Shown: in pieces, positions 19,518 through 29,365 of the stretch | Layout: each line of letters begins with the position of its first letter | Position numbering within the stretch: position 1 is the stretch's first letter | Source of the DNA: Paractinoplanes rishiriensis | GTDB lineage: Bacteria; Actinomycetota; Actinomycetes; Mycobacteriales; Micromonosporaceae | Direction: 5' to 3' | Assembly: GCF_016862375.1 (NCBI RefSeq) | Contig: NZ_BOMV01000054.1 | Coordinates: forward strand, 62,001-126,000 | DNA: 64,000 nt | Notes under the pieces: model-generated | The model's database searches: none | What the model was told of the DNA's origin: nothing | The model's input: only the letters and a program-made list of their open reading frames with translations | Made by a program: the position numbers and the translations under genes

Positions 19518-21305
19518 TCAGGGTGTCGCGCGGATCTCGAATTCGTTGCTCTCCGTGTACCCGGGTTGGAGCTTTACGTCACCCGTGGCGGCCGACGGAA
19601 ACAGGAACGCGACCCGCTTGTCGACGATGTCGTCGCGGAATCTGCCCAGGCGAACCGGGTCGGCGGTGGTCGCGTACCGGAGCCAGAGACTCCACGTGCC
19701 GGGTGCCAGGCCGGGGATCGTGACCCGGAAGGCGGGGCCGTCGGTGGTCACCGGGAGTTCCCGGACAATGTCGTCGTGCCGTGCCTCAAGCACCGGATTG
19801 TCGTAGTGGGCGCCGTGCAGGTGTCCGGTCAGGTGGATACCGTCGGTGTCCGCGTCGACGTCGCCGACCTCGGCGTACACGGGTTGGTCCCAGACCTTGA
19901 CGCCGAGTTCGCCGGTCGGCGTGCGGTAGGGGAGTTGGATGCGCTGGCCGATCGGGCCGTCAAGCAGGTGGCGGGTGTCCCGGTTACCGGCGAGCAGGGG
20001 GTTCTTGTCCCTCTTTAATAGGAAATGTCCTGGCTTGACGTGATGCCATTCGACGTCGGCGGGCAGCGGTGTGGTGCCGTCCCAGTCCAGCGTCGGCTGG
20101 GTCACCGATCGCGTGGGGCCCAGAGCGGAGAGCGGCTTTCGGCGAAGCCAGGGCTTGCGCTTGTCCGATAATTCATGAAATAGGGTCTCGTACTGCTCCG
20201 CGATGGGGGCCGGGTCGTACCGCTCCGAGTTGGCCAGCGCGGCCGTCGCCATCCGGCGGCGCAGCTCGTCGTCGTTGATCAGCTGGAGCAGCGCGTCGCC
20301 CATCGCGTCCGGGTCGCCGACCGGCGTGAGCAGGCCGTCCTCGCCGTGCTTGAGGATCTCGCCCGGTCCGTGCGGCGCGTCCGTGCTGACCACCGGCACA
20401 CCGCAGCGCATCGCCTCGACCAGCGTCATCCCGAACGGCTCCCGGTCGGAGGCCACCGCGGCGATCGCGCCCTTGGCCCACTCCGGCTCGATCGGCGTGT
20501 AGCGGCCCGGCATCCGGACGTGGTTGTGCAGTCCCAGCTCGAGCACCAGCTTGCGGAGTGCGGGGGCCTCCTTGCCGTCGCCGTAGATGCGCAGCTGCCA
20601 GTCCGGGCGTTCGGCGACGACCTTTTCAAAAGCCTTGATGAGTACGTCGTAACGCTTGCTGGCGACGAGCCGGCCGGCCGCCACCACGAGTTTGGCCCGG
20701 CCGTGCGACGGCGGGATGCCGGGTGCCGGGATGCCGTTCGGGATGTGCAGCAGGCGGGTGCGGCGCAGGCGCAGGTGCTGCCGGTAGTCCTCGGCGTCGC
20801 GGGCGGACACCGTGACGAACGCGTCCAGCTCCCTGATGTGCCGCGGCATCAGCTCGCGCAGCGCCTTGCGGTGCTGATCGCGGACCAGGTGCTCCTGACC
20901 GATCCGGACCAGGTGCCGGGGCGCGAAGCGGGACACGTACGCGATCAGGCCGGGCCGGGTGGCGATCACCACGTCGGCCTCGGTGCCGCGCAGGTAACGG
21001 CGATAGCGTTCCTCGACGTAGCGGTCGTAGTCGGAGGAGCGGAAGTCGGATCTCGGATAGACCCGGGCCGGTTTGCCGCGGCCGGACGCGTCCTGGTCGT
21101 ACTCCGGATGGGCCGGCCGGCTCTCGGTCAGCGACATGATCCGGATCGCCGGGTCGACCGCCATCTGCGGCACGTCGCGCCGCCGGACCGTGCTGAGCAC
21201 CTCGATGTCGTGTCCGCGGGCGGCCAGCGCGGCGCCCAGGTTGAACGTCGTCTTGATGGTGCCGCCGACGCCGAACGCATCGTTCAAGAGGAAAAGCACC
21301 TTCAT
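19518..21305 (-). CDS. GT4 glycosyltransferase with C-terminal beta domain
   Basis: 595-residue protein. Residues 1-380 are a GT-B-fold glycosyltransferase of family 4: FGVGGTIKTTFNLGAALA near the N-terminus, VVAAGRLVASKRYDVLIKAF in the middle, and the nucleotide-sugar motif EPFGMTLVEAMRCGVPVV (about 287-304). Residues ~400-595 form a separate domain rich in beta strands, with LKRDKNPLLAGNRDTRHLLD and a PGLAPGTWSLWLRY segment, possibly carbohydrate-binding. It stands alone downstream of acn on the same strand. The sugar donor and acceptor are unknown. Confidence 0.85.
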   Translation of the reverse strand: MKVLFLLNDAFGVGGTIKTTFNLGAALAARGHDIEVLSTVRRRDVPQMAVDPAIRIMSLTESRPAHPEYDQDASGRGKPARVYPRSDFRSSDYDRYVEERYRRYLRGTEADVVIATRPGLIAYVSRFAPRHLVRIGQEHLVRDQHRKALRELMPRHIRELDAFVTVSARDAEDYRQHLRLRRTRLLHIPNGIPAPGIPPSHGRAKLVVAAGRLVASKRYDVLIKAFEKVVAERPDWQLRIYGDGKEAPALRKLVLELGLHNHVRMPGRYTPIEPEWAKGAIAAVASDREPFGMTLVEAMRCGVPVVSTDAPHGPGEILKHGEDGLLTPVGDPDAMGDALLQLINDDELRRRMATAALANSERYDPAPIAEQYETLFHELSDKRKPWLRRKPLSALGPTRSVTQPTLDWDGTTPLPADVEWHHVKPGHFLLKRDKNPLLAGNRDTRHLLDGPIGQRIQLPYRTPTGELGVKVWDQPVYAEVGDVDADTDGIHLTGHLHGAHYDNPVLEARHDDIVRELPVTTDGPAFRVTIPGLAPGTWSLWLRYATTADPVRLGRFRDDIVDKRVAFLFPSAATGDVKLQPGYTESNEFEIRATP

Positions 21306-21413
21306 GCCGATTCGCGGAGCCTTCCCGGTTCGCTACAGGGCTGAGGCCCGCCAGGTTAGCCGGAACCGGCCACCGGTGTTTACCCCGCTGTCCTCCAGGG
21401 CACTCCGCGGACC

Positions 21414-21803
21414 GTGCAGGCATCCACCTCTCTTGCCGACCTGACCGAGTTCTTCGATCGCTACGGCGCGGCCCTGACCACCGGAGACGTCGCGGCGGTC
21501 GCCGGGTGCTACGCCCTGCCGGGAATGGTCGTGGCCGACTCGTACAGCTTCACATTTGCGTCACCCGCAGCGGTGGCGCTGTCCTTCCTGGGCGCCGCGC
21601 CGGCCTACCGGGAGCAGCAGATCGTGGCGGCGCACGCGCAACTGCTCGACGTGCAGCAGTTGTCGCCGGCGCTGACCATCGTGGCCGTCGAGTGGGAGTA
21701 CCTGGACGCGTCCGGGAACGCGCTGACCGGTGACCGGTACCGGTACGTGCTGCGATCGGACGCCGGCGGGCCGCGAATCACGACGGTAATCGCGACGGAC
21801 TGA
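21414..21803 (+). CDS. NTF2-like / SnoaL-type protein
   Basis: 129-residue protein with the pattern of the NTF2-like fold: N-terminal helix LTEFFDRYGAALTTGDVAAVAGCY, then strand-rich DSYSFTF, and a C-terminal YRYVLRSDAGGPRITTVIATD. Such proteins bind small molecules or act as small enzymes. Start GTG 21414. The pullulanase gene follows after 32 bp on the same strand. No catalytic set can be assigned. Confidence 0.65.
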   Translation: MQASTSLADLTEFFDRYGAALTTGDVAAVAGCYALPGMVVADSYSFTFASPAAVALSFLGAAPAYREQQIVAAHAQLLDVQQLSPALTIVAVEWEYLDASGNALTGDRYRYVLRSDAGGPRITTVIATD

Positions 21804-21835
21804 AAACCGTCGTACCCAGGTGCGACCATCAGCCG

Positions 21836-24800
21836 GTGACTCTGGAGATCGCCGCACCGCCCGTCCACTGGCTGATCGTGCACTACGCCCGTCCCGACGG
21901 GGCCTACCGATCCTGGGCGGTGCACGCCTGGGGTGACGTCGAGCCCGGCCAGGGCGACGGCTATCCGGGCGGCATGCCGTTCGCGGGCGAGGACCCCGAC
22001 GGCCGGTTCGCCTGGGTGCGGCTCACCCCGGGCGCCCGCAAGGTGGGTTTCCTGCTGGTCGACCGTGACGGCGTCAAGGACGTGGCCGACGACCGCTACG
22101 TCGACCCCACCGAGACCCCCGAGATCTGGCTCCGCCCGGGCGACCCGGAGATCTACACCGCTCCGCCCTCGGCCGCGTCCACCGAGCCCGGCTTCGCCGT
22201 GATCCACTACCGGCGCCCGTACGGCGATTACGACGGCTGGGGACTGCACGCCTGGGAGGGCACGCTGACCCGCCCCGACTGGCGCCGGCCCCTCGCGCCC
22301 GCCGGGTTCGACGAGTTCGGGGCCGTCTTCCGGGTGCCGGTCCGGCCCGACGCCATCGGCCTGCGCTACGTGCTGCACCACGGCGACCACAAAGACCTGC
22401 CCGACGACCAGCGACTCGACCTGACCGCGGCACGCGAGGTCTGGCTGCTGGCCGGCACGGTGGCGCCGGTCCGCCCCGACCTGGGCACCCTGGGGCCCGA
22501 GCTCGACCCGGTCCGGGCGCTCGCGGTCTTCGTCGACCGCACCACGATCGCCCTGCCCGAGCCGGTGGCCCGCCGCACGGTCTCGTTCGCGCTGGTCGCG
22601 GCGCCGGACGGCGGAGTGGTCCGGGAGGGCAACCTGCTCACCGGCGAGCACACCACGGTGCCGCTCATCCCGCGCCCCGGCGGCCTGTTCCAGGCGCAGG
22701 GCCGCCGCTTCCCGCACCTGCGCGACTATCGGGCGCTGTCGGTGCGCGAGTTGGGCGACGCGGCGCTCGGTGACCTGCTGCGCGGTCAGCTGCTGGTGGC
22801 CGGGTTCGACGAGGCCGGGCAGATCACGGTCCTGACCGGGGTGCAGCTGGCCGGCGTGCTCGACGACCTCTATGCCGAGGCCGCCGACGCCGAACTCGGG
22901 CCGGTGTTCGCCGAGGGTGGGCCGCGGCTGTCGGTGTGGGCGCCGACGGCCCGCACGGTCCGGCTCGAGCTCAGCAAGGCACCCGGCGAGCGGGCACAGT
23001 TGCTGCCGATGGAGCGCGACGCGGTCACCGGCGTCTGGTCGGTGACCGGCAAGCGCGCCTGGCTGGGCCGGTACTACCGGTACCGGGTCGAGGTGTGGCA
23101 CCCGCACGCCCAGCGCGTCGTCACCAGCAGCGTCACGGATCCGTATGCGTCCGCCGTCGGGGTCGACTCCACGCACGGTCTGCTGGCCGACCTGGCCGAC
23201 CCCCGGCTTGCCCCGGCCGGCTGGGACACGCTGGCCAAGCCGCCGCCGGTGGCACCGGCCCGCATGCAGATCGCCGAGGTGTCGATCCGCGAGTTCTCGA
23301 TCCGCGACACCTCGCTGCTGCCGGCCGAGCGGGGCACCTACGCGGCCTTCACCCGGCCCGAGGCGGCCAGCATGCGCCACCTGCGGTCGCTCGCCGACGC
23401 CGGGCTCACCCACCTGCACCTGCTGCCCGCGTTCGACTTCGCCACCGTGCCCGACCGCCGTGCCGACCAGGCCGTTCCGGCGTGCGACCTGGCCACGCTG
23501 CCGCCCGATTCCACGCAACAGCAGGAGGCCGTACGCGAGATCGCGGACCGGGACGGGTTCAACTGGGGTTACGACCCGCTGCACTACACGGTGCCCGAGG
23601 GCAGTTTCGCGCTCGACCCGTCCGGGGCGTCCCGCATCCTGGAGTTCCGCCGGATGGTGGCGGCCCTCAACGAGGCCGGGCTGCGGGTGGTCATGGATGT
23701 GGTCTACAACCACGCCGTGGAGGACGGCCTCGACCGGCACAGCGTGCTCGACCGGATCGTGCCCGGTTACTACCACCGCCTGCTCGCCGACGGCACCACG
23801 GCCCGGTCCACCTGCTGCGCCAACACGGCACCCGAGCACATGATGATGAGCAAGCTGGTGATCGACTCGGTGCTCACCTGGGCCCGGGACTACAAGATCG
23901 ACGGCTTCCGGTTCGACCTGATGGGGCACCACCCGCGGGCCAACATCCTCGAGGTCCGGGCCGCCCTCGACCGGCTCTCGCCCGAGGGCCGCGACATCTG
24001 CCTCTACGGCGAGGGGTGGAACTTCGGCGAGGTGGCCGACGACGCCCGGTTCACCCAGGCCACCCAGACCAACATGGCCGGTACGGGGATCGGCACGTTC
24101 AACGACCGGCTGCGCGACGCGGCCCGCGGCGGCAGTTCGTTCGGCGACCCGACGATCCAGGGCTTCGCCAGCGGCCTGGGTGCGGCCACCCCGCTCACGG
24201 TCCACGACCACATCAAGGTGGGCCTGGCCGGCGGCCTGGCGGCCTACCGCTTCGTCACCCACATCGGCGACGAACGCAGCGGCAGCGAGATCCACTACCA
24301 CGGCGGCCCGAGCGGCTACGCCCACGCGCCCGGCGAGACGGTCAACTACGTCGACGCCCACGACAACGAGATCCTGTACGACGCACTGGCCTTCAAGCTT
24401 CCGCAGTCCACCACCCCCGCCGACCGCGCACGCATGCAGATCCTGGCCCTGGCCCTGGTCGTCCTGAGCCAGGGCACCGGTTTCATCGCCCTGGGCAGCG
24501 AACGCCTGCGCTCCAAGTCCCTCGACCGCAACTCGTTCGACTCGGGCGACTGGTTCAACCAGATCCGCTGGGACCCGGCCGAGGGCAACGGCTTCGGCGT
24601 CGGCCTGCCACCCGCCCCCGACAACGAGGACAAGTGGCCGTGGGCCCGCCCGCTGCTGGCCGACCCGGCCCTGGTGCCCACACCCGCATTGATCGACCAG
24701 ACCGCCGAGCGCTACCGCGAACTACTCCGCATCCGCCGCGCGTCCCCCGTCTTCGGCCTCCCCACCACCGAAGAGGTCCAGCGCCGCGTCGCGTTCCCCC

Positions 24801-25057
24801 TGGGCGGCCCCCACGAATCCCCCGGCGTGATCGTGATGTGCCTCGACGCCACCGGCATAGACAAGCGCTGGCAACACTTCGCGGTCGTCTTCAACGCCAC
24901 CGAGCACGCCACCACCCAGACGATCGGCGCGCCCGCCACCCCCTTCCGGCTGCACCCCGACCTGAAGGCCGACCCACTCCTCCGATCAGCCACCGCCGAC
25001 AACGGCCGCCTGCACGTGCCACCTCGCTCGGTCGCAGTCTTCGTAGCCCCCGCGTAG
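21836..25057 (+). CDS. pulA: Pullulanase-type alpha-1,6-glucosidase
   Basis: 1073-residue debranching enzyme hydrolysing alpha-1,6 links in pullulan or glycogen-type glucans. There is no signal peptide, so it is probably cytosolic. Two N-terminal starch-binding (CBM41-like) modules are seen: WLIVHYARPDGAYRSWAVHAW and FAVIHYRRPYGDYDGWGLHAW. A CBM48-type region (LSVWAPTARTVRLELSK) follows, then a GH13 barrel with DVVYNH (621-626), nucleophile Asp694 (GFRFDLMGH), acid Glu726 (GEGWNFG) and transition-state Asp843 (YVDAHDNE). Start GTG 21836. Length and order match actinobacterial PulA. Confidence 0.95.
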   Translation: MTLEIAAPPVHWLIVHYARPDGAYRSWAVHAWGDVEPGQGDGYPGGMPFAGEDPDGRFAWVRLTPGARKVGFLLVDRDGVKDVADDRYVDPTETPEIWLRPGDPEIYTAPPSAASTEPGFAVIHYRRPYGDYDGWGLHAWEGTLTRPDWRRPLAPAGFDEFGAVFRVPVRPDAIGLRYVLHHGDHKDLPDDQRLDLTAAREVWLLAGTVAPVRPDLGTLGPELDPVRALAVFVDRTTIALPEPVARRTVSFALVAAPDGGVVREGNLLTGEHTTVPLIPRPGGLFQAQGRRFPHLRDYRALSVRELGDAALGDLLRGQLLVAGFDEAGQITVLTGVQLAGVLDDLYAEAADAELGPVFAEGGPRLSVWAPTARTVRLELSKAPGERAQLLPMERDAVTGVWSVTGKRAWLGRYYRYRVEVWHPHAQRVVTSSVTDPYASAVGVDSTHGLLADLADPRLAPAGWDTLAKPPPVAPARMQIAEVSIREFSIRDTSLLPAERGTYAAFTRPEAASMRHLRSLADAGLTHLHLLPAFDFATVPDRRADQAVPACDLATLPPDSTQQQEAVREIADRDGFNWGYDPLHYTVPEGSFALDPSGASRILEFRRMVAALNEAGLRVVMDVVYNHAVEDGLDRHSVLDRIVPGYYHRLLADGTTARSTCCANTAPEHMMMSKLVIDSVLTWARDYKIDGFRFDLMGHHPRANILEVRAALDRLSPEGRDICLYGEGWNFGEVADDARFTQATQTNMAGTGIGTFNDRLRDAARGGSSFGDPTIQGFASGLGAATPLTVHDHIKVGLAGGLAAYRFVTHIGDERSGSEIHYHGGPSGYAHAPGETVNYVDAHDNEILYDALAFKLPQSTTPADRARMQILALALVVLSQGTGFIALGSERLRSKSLDRNSFDSGDWFNQIRWDPAEGNGFGVGLPPAPDNEDKWPWARPLLADPALVPTPALIDQTAERYRELLRIRRASPVFGLPTTEEVQRRVAFPLGGPHESPGVIVMCLDATGIDKRWQHFAVVFNATEHATTQTIGAPATPFRLHPDLKADPLLRSATADNGRLHVPPRSVAVFVAPA

Positions 25058-25532
25058 CCCGGCTTTCGCCATTGTCCGTTTGCGTGGGTTATGCGCGGCG
25101 ATCGCTGCGGGCGCGCTCCACACACGGCGCGCCTCTTCTCCTGCCGCCGGGCACCGCCACCGCATGCCGGGATCGGCTGGCCGCATTGTGGGCCTGTCCT
25201 GGAAGGTGGACGATCGTTCCACTCGCCGAGACACCGGCCGGAACAAAAGCCACGTAACAACCTAAGGCCGCGCCACCGATAGATCGGGGCGAGTTTCTGT
25301 TCGACCGGAACACCAATTCTTCAAGATCGCTGCCCGTCGCCACCACCCGCTAGACGGCGGCGGGTGTCGGCTCGCTGTGGCGTTCGCCGGCTGCGCGTCA
25401 ATCAAATGGCGAAAGACGAGGTGTCGCTAGTGGCAAAGCCGCCCGCGGCCGGGTGGGCGTCGGGGCTGCGCGTGGGTCCACCGCTGGGCTGGGTGGGTGC
25501 GGTGCTGCGCTACATTGCGCGGCGTGCGTGGG
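25058..25532. other. Intergenic region with dispersed repeat copy A
   Basis: About 475 bp without a convincing gene between pulA and the lipoprotein gene. It contains the first copy of a 71-bp dispersed repeat at 25165-25235. Open frames here have no recognisable product. The last ~150 bp probably hold the lipoprotein promoter. Confidence 0.4.
25165..25235. repeat. Dispersed 71-bp repeat, copy A
   Basis: This block is about 83% identical (59 of 71 bases, no gaps) to 42380-42450. Shared core pieces include GTCCTGGAA, GGACGATC and TTCCAC. TGGAA and TTCCA near the middle can form a short stem-loop. It lies after pulA, outside genes. Confidence 0.75.
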
Positions 25533-26012
25533 ATGCGGCTTGGTCTGAGCGGAATCGTCGTGGCGGCGCTCGGCGCGGGGTGCACCGCGCCGGCGGAGAA
25601 GCCGGCGAGTCCTACCTGGAACGGGCCCTCGGAGGCTGCCTCGGCGCCGCCGTTCGTGGAGCCTGCCGCCTACAGCTACGTCCTGACCCGGGGTTGTGAC
25701 CCGGCCGCACCGGTGGCGCGCTACCGGGCGACCGTTCGGGACGGCGTGGTGGTCACGTCGGAGCGGCTGGATGCCGCCATCCGCGCATCGCCCAGTGACC
25801 CGCCGGTGGATCTCGGGCCGATCGGTGGGGAGGACGGCGAGGAGATCGAGGTGCCGGCCCTGGGCCAGCTCCTGCAGATCGCCGAGACCGCTTCGGAGGA
25901 CGGTGGCGCGGTGACCACCACGTTCGATGCGAAGGATGGTCACCCCGTCACTGTTGTCGTCGACGTCGAGGAGCCGGAGTGCTTCTCTGTTTCCGAATAT
26001 CGCCCCGGCTAG
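25533..26012 (+). CDS. Small secreted lipoprotein (DUF6174-like)
   Basis: 159-residue lipoprotein. From ATG 25533 it begins with a short signal ending in a lipobox ALGAGC, so the Cys is lipidated and the protein sits on the outer face of the membrane. The body has YSYVLTRGCDPAAPVARYRATVRDG, resembling the DUF6174 pattern, and ends with a Cys-containing strand. The function is unknown. It overlaps the convergent aminopeptidase P gene by 4 bp. The frame is open 12 codons further upstream, but the signal peptide favours 25533. Confidence 0.75.
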   Translation: MRLGLSGIVVAALGAGCTAPAEKPASPTWNGPSEAASAPPFVEPAAYSYVLTRGCDPAAPVARYRATVRDGVVVTSERLDAAIRASPSDPPVDLGPIGGEDGEEIEVPALGQLLQIAETASEDGGAVTTTFDAKDGHPVTVVVDVEEPECFSVSEYRPG

Positions 26013-27472
26013 CCGGGCAGGCGGGGGCCGGCCTCTCGCTGGGACGCCATCCACGCCTCGACCTCGGCGGCCGAGCGGGGCAGGCCGGCCGACAGGTTGC
26101 GGCAGCCGTCGGCGGTGACCAGGACGTCGTCCTCGATGCGGACGCCGACGCCGCGTAGTTCGGCCGGTACGAGTTCGTCTTCGGGCTGGAAGTACAGGCC
26201 GGGCTCGACCGTCAGCACGTAACCCTCGGCCAGCTGGCCGTCGCGGTAGTTTTCGTTGCGGGCGTTCGAGCAGTCGTGCACGTCGATGCCGAGCATGTGG
26301 CCGAAGCCGTGCAGCGTCCAGCGCCGGTAGACCGTGCTGTCGTCGCTCATCGCCTCGTCGACGCTCACCGGGAGTAGACCCAGGTCGTGCAGGCCCTCGG
26401 CGAGCACCCGCATGCAGGTCTTGTGGATGTCGCGGTAGGCCACGCCGGGCCGGATCGCGTCGATGCCGGCCTGCTGCGACGCGTACACGATGTCGTAGAC
26501 CTGGCGTTGCAGCGGCGTGAACGTGCCGCTCACCGGCACCGTGCGGGTGATGTCGGCGGTGTACAGGTTGTGGCCCTCGACGCCCATGTCCATGAGCAGC
26601 AGCTCGCCGGGCTTGGTCACGCCGGTGTTGCGCACCCAGTGCAGGATCGTCGCGTGTGCACCGGCGCCCACGATCGAGCCGTAGCCCACGTCGTTGCCGT
26701 CGTGCCGCGCGCGCAGCCCGAACACGCCCTCGAGCAGTCGCTCCTTGACCCCACGGTCGGGCGGCAGCACCCGGGCCACGTCCTCGAATCCGGACACGGT
26801 CGCATCGATCGCGGCCTGCAGCTGGGCGATCTCCCACTCGTCCTTGACCAGTTTCAGCTCGGAGAGCACCCATGCCAGCTCGCGGTCGCGGGGCTTGTCG
26901 CGGTCGGGCTCGTAGGCCAGGACGGCGCGGTCGACCTTGGCGTCCAGCCCGCGCAGCACCCGGGTGCGCCCCGGCGCCGACCCGGCCAGCGCCGGCCCGA
27001 GCTGTCCCAGCGGAGCCGTCTCGACGCCCAGCTCGGTCGACTTTTCGGCGAGCGTGTGCGTGCGCCCCACCCACAGCTCGCCGTTGCGGCTCCGGAAGAA
27101 CGCGTCGGTCTCCTTGGAGTTGCGCTGATGCGTGTAGAGGATCGCGTCGTGCCCGGAGGCGGTCGGTCGCAGCACCAGCACGCTGTCGGGGTCGCGGTCG
27201 CCGGTCAGGTAGAAGAAGTCACTCCCCGGCCGGAACGGATAGTCGGTGTCGTTGGCCCGGACTTTTTCGTTGCCGCTGGGGATGATCAGCGTCTCGCCCG
27301 AAAACGCCTCGGACAGCGCGGCCCGCCGCTTGGCGTAGTTGGGCACCTCGGCCAGCGGCGCCACGGCAACCGGCTCGTCGCCCCACCCGCCACGCATGAA
27401 CTGCAGGAACGCCTCCGGGAAGTCGGGGTCGTGCGACTCCGTCTTGGCGGGGGTCCCGCTCTGCTCAGCCAT
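26009..27472 (-). CDS. pepP: Xaa-Pro aminopeptidase (M24B, aminopeptidase P)
   Basis: 487-residue metallopeptidase that removes N-terminal residues preceding proline. An N-terminal creatinase-like domain covers about 1-210. The C-terminal pita-bread domain carries the two-metal site: LMDMGVEGHNLYTADITRT (two Asp), HGFGHMLGIDVHD (His) and, near the end, VLTVEPGLYF and GVGVRIEDDVLVT (Glu residues). ATG 27472 gives a normal length. No operon partner is present on this strand. Confidence 0.93.
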   Translation of the reverse strand: MAEQSGTPAKTESHDPDFPEAFLQFMRGGWGDEPVAVAPLAEVPNYAKRRAALSEAFSGETLIIPSGNEKVRANDTDYPFRPGSDFFYLTGDRDPDSVLVLRPTASGHDAILYTHQRNSKETDAFFRSRNGELWVGRTHTLAEKSTELGVETAPLGQLGPALAGSAPGRTRVLRGLDAKVDRAVLAYEPDRDKPRDRELAWVLSELKLVKDEWEIAQLQAAIDATVSGFEDVARVLPPDRGVKERLLEGVFGLRARHDGNDVGYGSIVGAGAHATILHWVRNTGVTKPGELLLMDMGVEGHNLYTADITRTVPVSGTFTPLQRQVYDIVYASQQAGIDAIRPGVAYRDIHKTCMRVLAEGLHDLGLLPVSVDEAMSDDSTVYRRWTLHGFGHMLGIDVHDCSNARNENYRDGQLAEGYVLTVEPGLYFQPEDELVPAELRGVGVRIEDDVLVTADGCRNLSAGLPRSAAEVEAWMASQREAGPRLPG

Positions 27473-27676
27473 GGTCTGCCTCCGATCGTGGTTCGGTTCC
27501 CGACGTTACCGCCAACCTCCGACAAGATGCAGACGCGCCCATCGCGCGGCTTCCGCGTCGCCCCGCCGCACTCTCACCGATCCTGGTTACTCGACCACCG
27601 CTCGCGGTCGCTGCAGCGCCTCAGGTCGACAAGATCGGCGCCGAGAGCGGGCGGGGAGCTGGCCGGCCGGTCGGGG

Positions 27677-28321
27677 TCAGGCGCCGGGCAGGGTGAGGCA
27701 GGCGGCTCGGGAGCCTGCCTTGCCGGCCTCGCCGGGCCCGGTCTGGGTCTGCTCGGCGTGCAGGATCAGGGCGCGGGGCGGGTTCGACGGCGGGAAATCC
27801 CAGCCGTGCATGCTCAGTGCGGCGCCCACGCCGGTGCCGTCGGCGGTGAAGTCGAGCCAGACCTCGTTCTTCGGGTTGGCGTAGATCGGGTTGACCGACG
27901 GCGGCTTCGGGTCCTGGTGGTGCTGGTAGTGCGGGCCGGCCTCGTCCGGGATTCCGGTGCACGGCTTGGTGTGCAGGTGGGCGCCGTAGGCGCGACTCGG
28001 GATCAGGCCTCCCGCCTGCAAGCGCACCTCCGTCCCGTACGGCAGATCGGTGATGGTGAGCGTGGCGGTCGCACCTGGCGGAACCACCGCGGGGTCGTAG
28101 GTGATCGCCGGGGCGCCGGGCCGGTAGGGCAGGAACGTGCCGGACGCGACGGTGCTGGGCGGGATCTCCGCCGAGGGGGTGGGTGACGGGCTCGCCGAGC
28201 GGTAGATGGTCCACGCGGACGCGTTGGTGACCAGGGCGGACGGCGCTCCGGACTCGATCGCGTTCGTGCAGCCGGCGAGCAGGACCAGGGGCGCGGCCAG
28301 CGCCAGTGCACGAATCCTCAT
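27677..28321 (-). CDS. Cu/Zn superoxide dismutase-like lipoprotein
   Basis: 214-residue secreted lipoprotein of the SodC fold. The signal peptide ends with the lipobox LLAGC. Copper ligands are suggested by GAHLHTKPC (two His) and GPHYQHHQD, and a later His in LILHAEQT. The disulfide/active-site segment AGSRAACL has the conserved Arg next to the Cys. This supports an active Cu/Zn superoxide dismutase, but the loop between metal sites is unusual (PKPPSVNPIYANPKNE), so activity is not certain. ATG 28321 is used; a TTG two codons earlier is less likely. Confidence 0.8.
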   Translation of the reverse strand: MRIRALALAAPLVLLAGCTNAIESGAPSALVTNASAWTIYRSASPSPTPSAEIPPSTVASGTFLPYRPGAPAITYDPAVVPPGATATLTITDLPYGTEVRLQAGGLIPSRAYGAHLHTKPCTGIPDEAGPHYQHHQDPKPPSVNPIYANPKNEVWLDFTADGTGVGAALSMHGWDFPPSNPPRALILHAEQTQTGPGEAGKAGSRAACLTLPGA

Positions 28322-28426
28322 GGTCAAATTGTCTCAAATACCGGCGAAGTGGGCGGGTACTGGCGCGAAAAGGGTGCCGGGCGGAAGGCTGAAGGGGTCA
28401 GCGGAGCGCGGAAGGGGCGTCGGGTT

Positions 28427-29365
28427 ATGGGCTATGCGGTGGTGCTCGGTGAGGCGCTGGTCGACCTGCTCGAGGCCGACCTGGGCGGAGAACTGATCTA
28501 TCGGCAGGCGATCGGTGGCGGGCCGCTCAACGTGGCGGTGGGTGCCACCCGGCTGGGCGGCGAGGTGCAGTACGTCGGATCGCTGAGCGACGACGTCCTC
28601 GGCGACCGGCTGGCCGCGTTCCTGCGCAAGGCCGGCGTCGGGATCCGTGGTGCCACCCGGGTGCCGGTGCCGACCACGCTCGCGGTCACCACGTTCGAGG
28701 GGGCCGAGCCGACCTTCACGTTCTACGGCGAGCCGCCGTCGTACGCGCTCCTGGAATCGGACGACCTGGACGACCGGATGGTCGGGGACGCCTCGGTCCT
28801 CTACGCCGGCTCGATCAGCCTGCTGCGGGAGCCGTTCCGGTCCGCGGCCCGCAAGGCCTGGCGGGTCCGCGGCCCGATCCGGGTGTTCGACCCCAACGTG
28901 CGTCCCACCCTGCTGCCGGACGGCGGCTCGGTCACCGCCCTGCGCGACCTGGTCGAGGAGTTCTTCGCGACCGCCGACCTGGTCAAGCTCAGCTCCGCGG
29001 ACGCGGCCGTGCTCTACGGCGGCGCCGACCCGGACCAGGCCGCCGATCAGATCCGCGGCCTGGGCGCCCGCGCGGTCGTGGTGACCTGCGGGGCCCTGGG
29101 CGCGTACGTCTCGGCCGCGGACGGCGGCTCGATGCTGCCGGCGCCCTCGGTGGCCGCGGTGGACGCCACCGGCGCCGGCGACTCGGTGATGGCCGCGCTG
29201 ATCCGCCGGCTGCTGGCCGACGGGTTCCCGGCCGACCTGGCCGGCTGGCACCGGAATGTCCGGTTCGCGCTGGCGGTGGCCGGGCTGGTGTGCGAGCGGC
29301 CGGGCGGTGCGACCGCGATGCCGACGAACGACGAGCTCACCGCTCGGTGGGGCGCTCTGCTGTGA
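28427..29365 (+). CDS. PfkB-family carbohydrate kinase
   Basis: 312-residue ribokinase/PfkB-type sugar kinase. It has the N-terminal GEALVDLL, the first PfkB signature GGGPLNVAVGATRLGG (about 28-43) and the second, ATGAGDSVMAALI (about 246-258), with catalytic Asp in GAGD. ATG 28427 follows GAAGGGG; the longer open frame upstream lacks similarity. Fructokinase is the nearest guess. Its 3' end overlaps the convergent thioesterase gene by 29 bp. Confidence 0.9.
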   Translation: MGYAVVLGEALVDLLEADLGGELIYRQAIGGGPLNVAVGATRLGGEVQYVGSLSDDVLGDRLAAFLRKAGVGIRGATRVPVPTTLAVTTFEGAEPTFTFYGEPPSYALLESDDLDDRMVGDASVLYAGSISLLREPFRSAARKAWRVRGPIRVFDPNVRPTLLPDGGSVTALRDLVEEFFATADLVKLSSADAAVLYGGADPDQAADQIRGLGARAVVVTCGALGAYVSAADGGSMLPAPSVAAVDATGAGDSVMAALIRRLLADGFPADLAGWHRNVRFALAVAGLVCERPGGATAMPTNDELTARWGALL

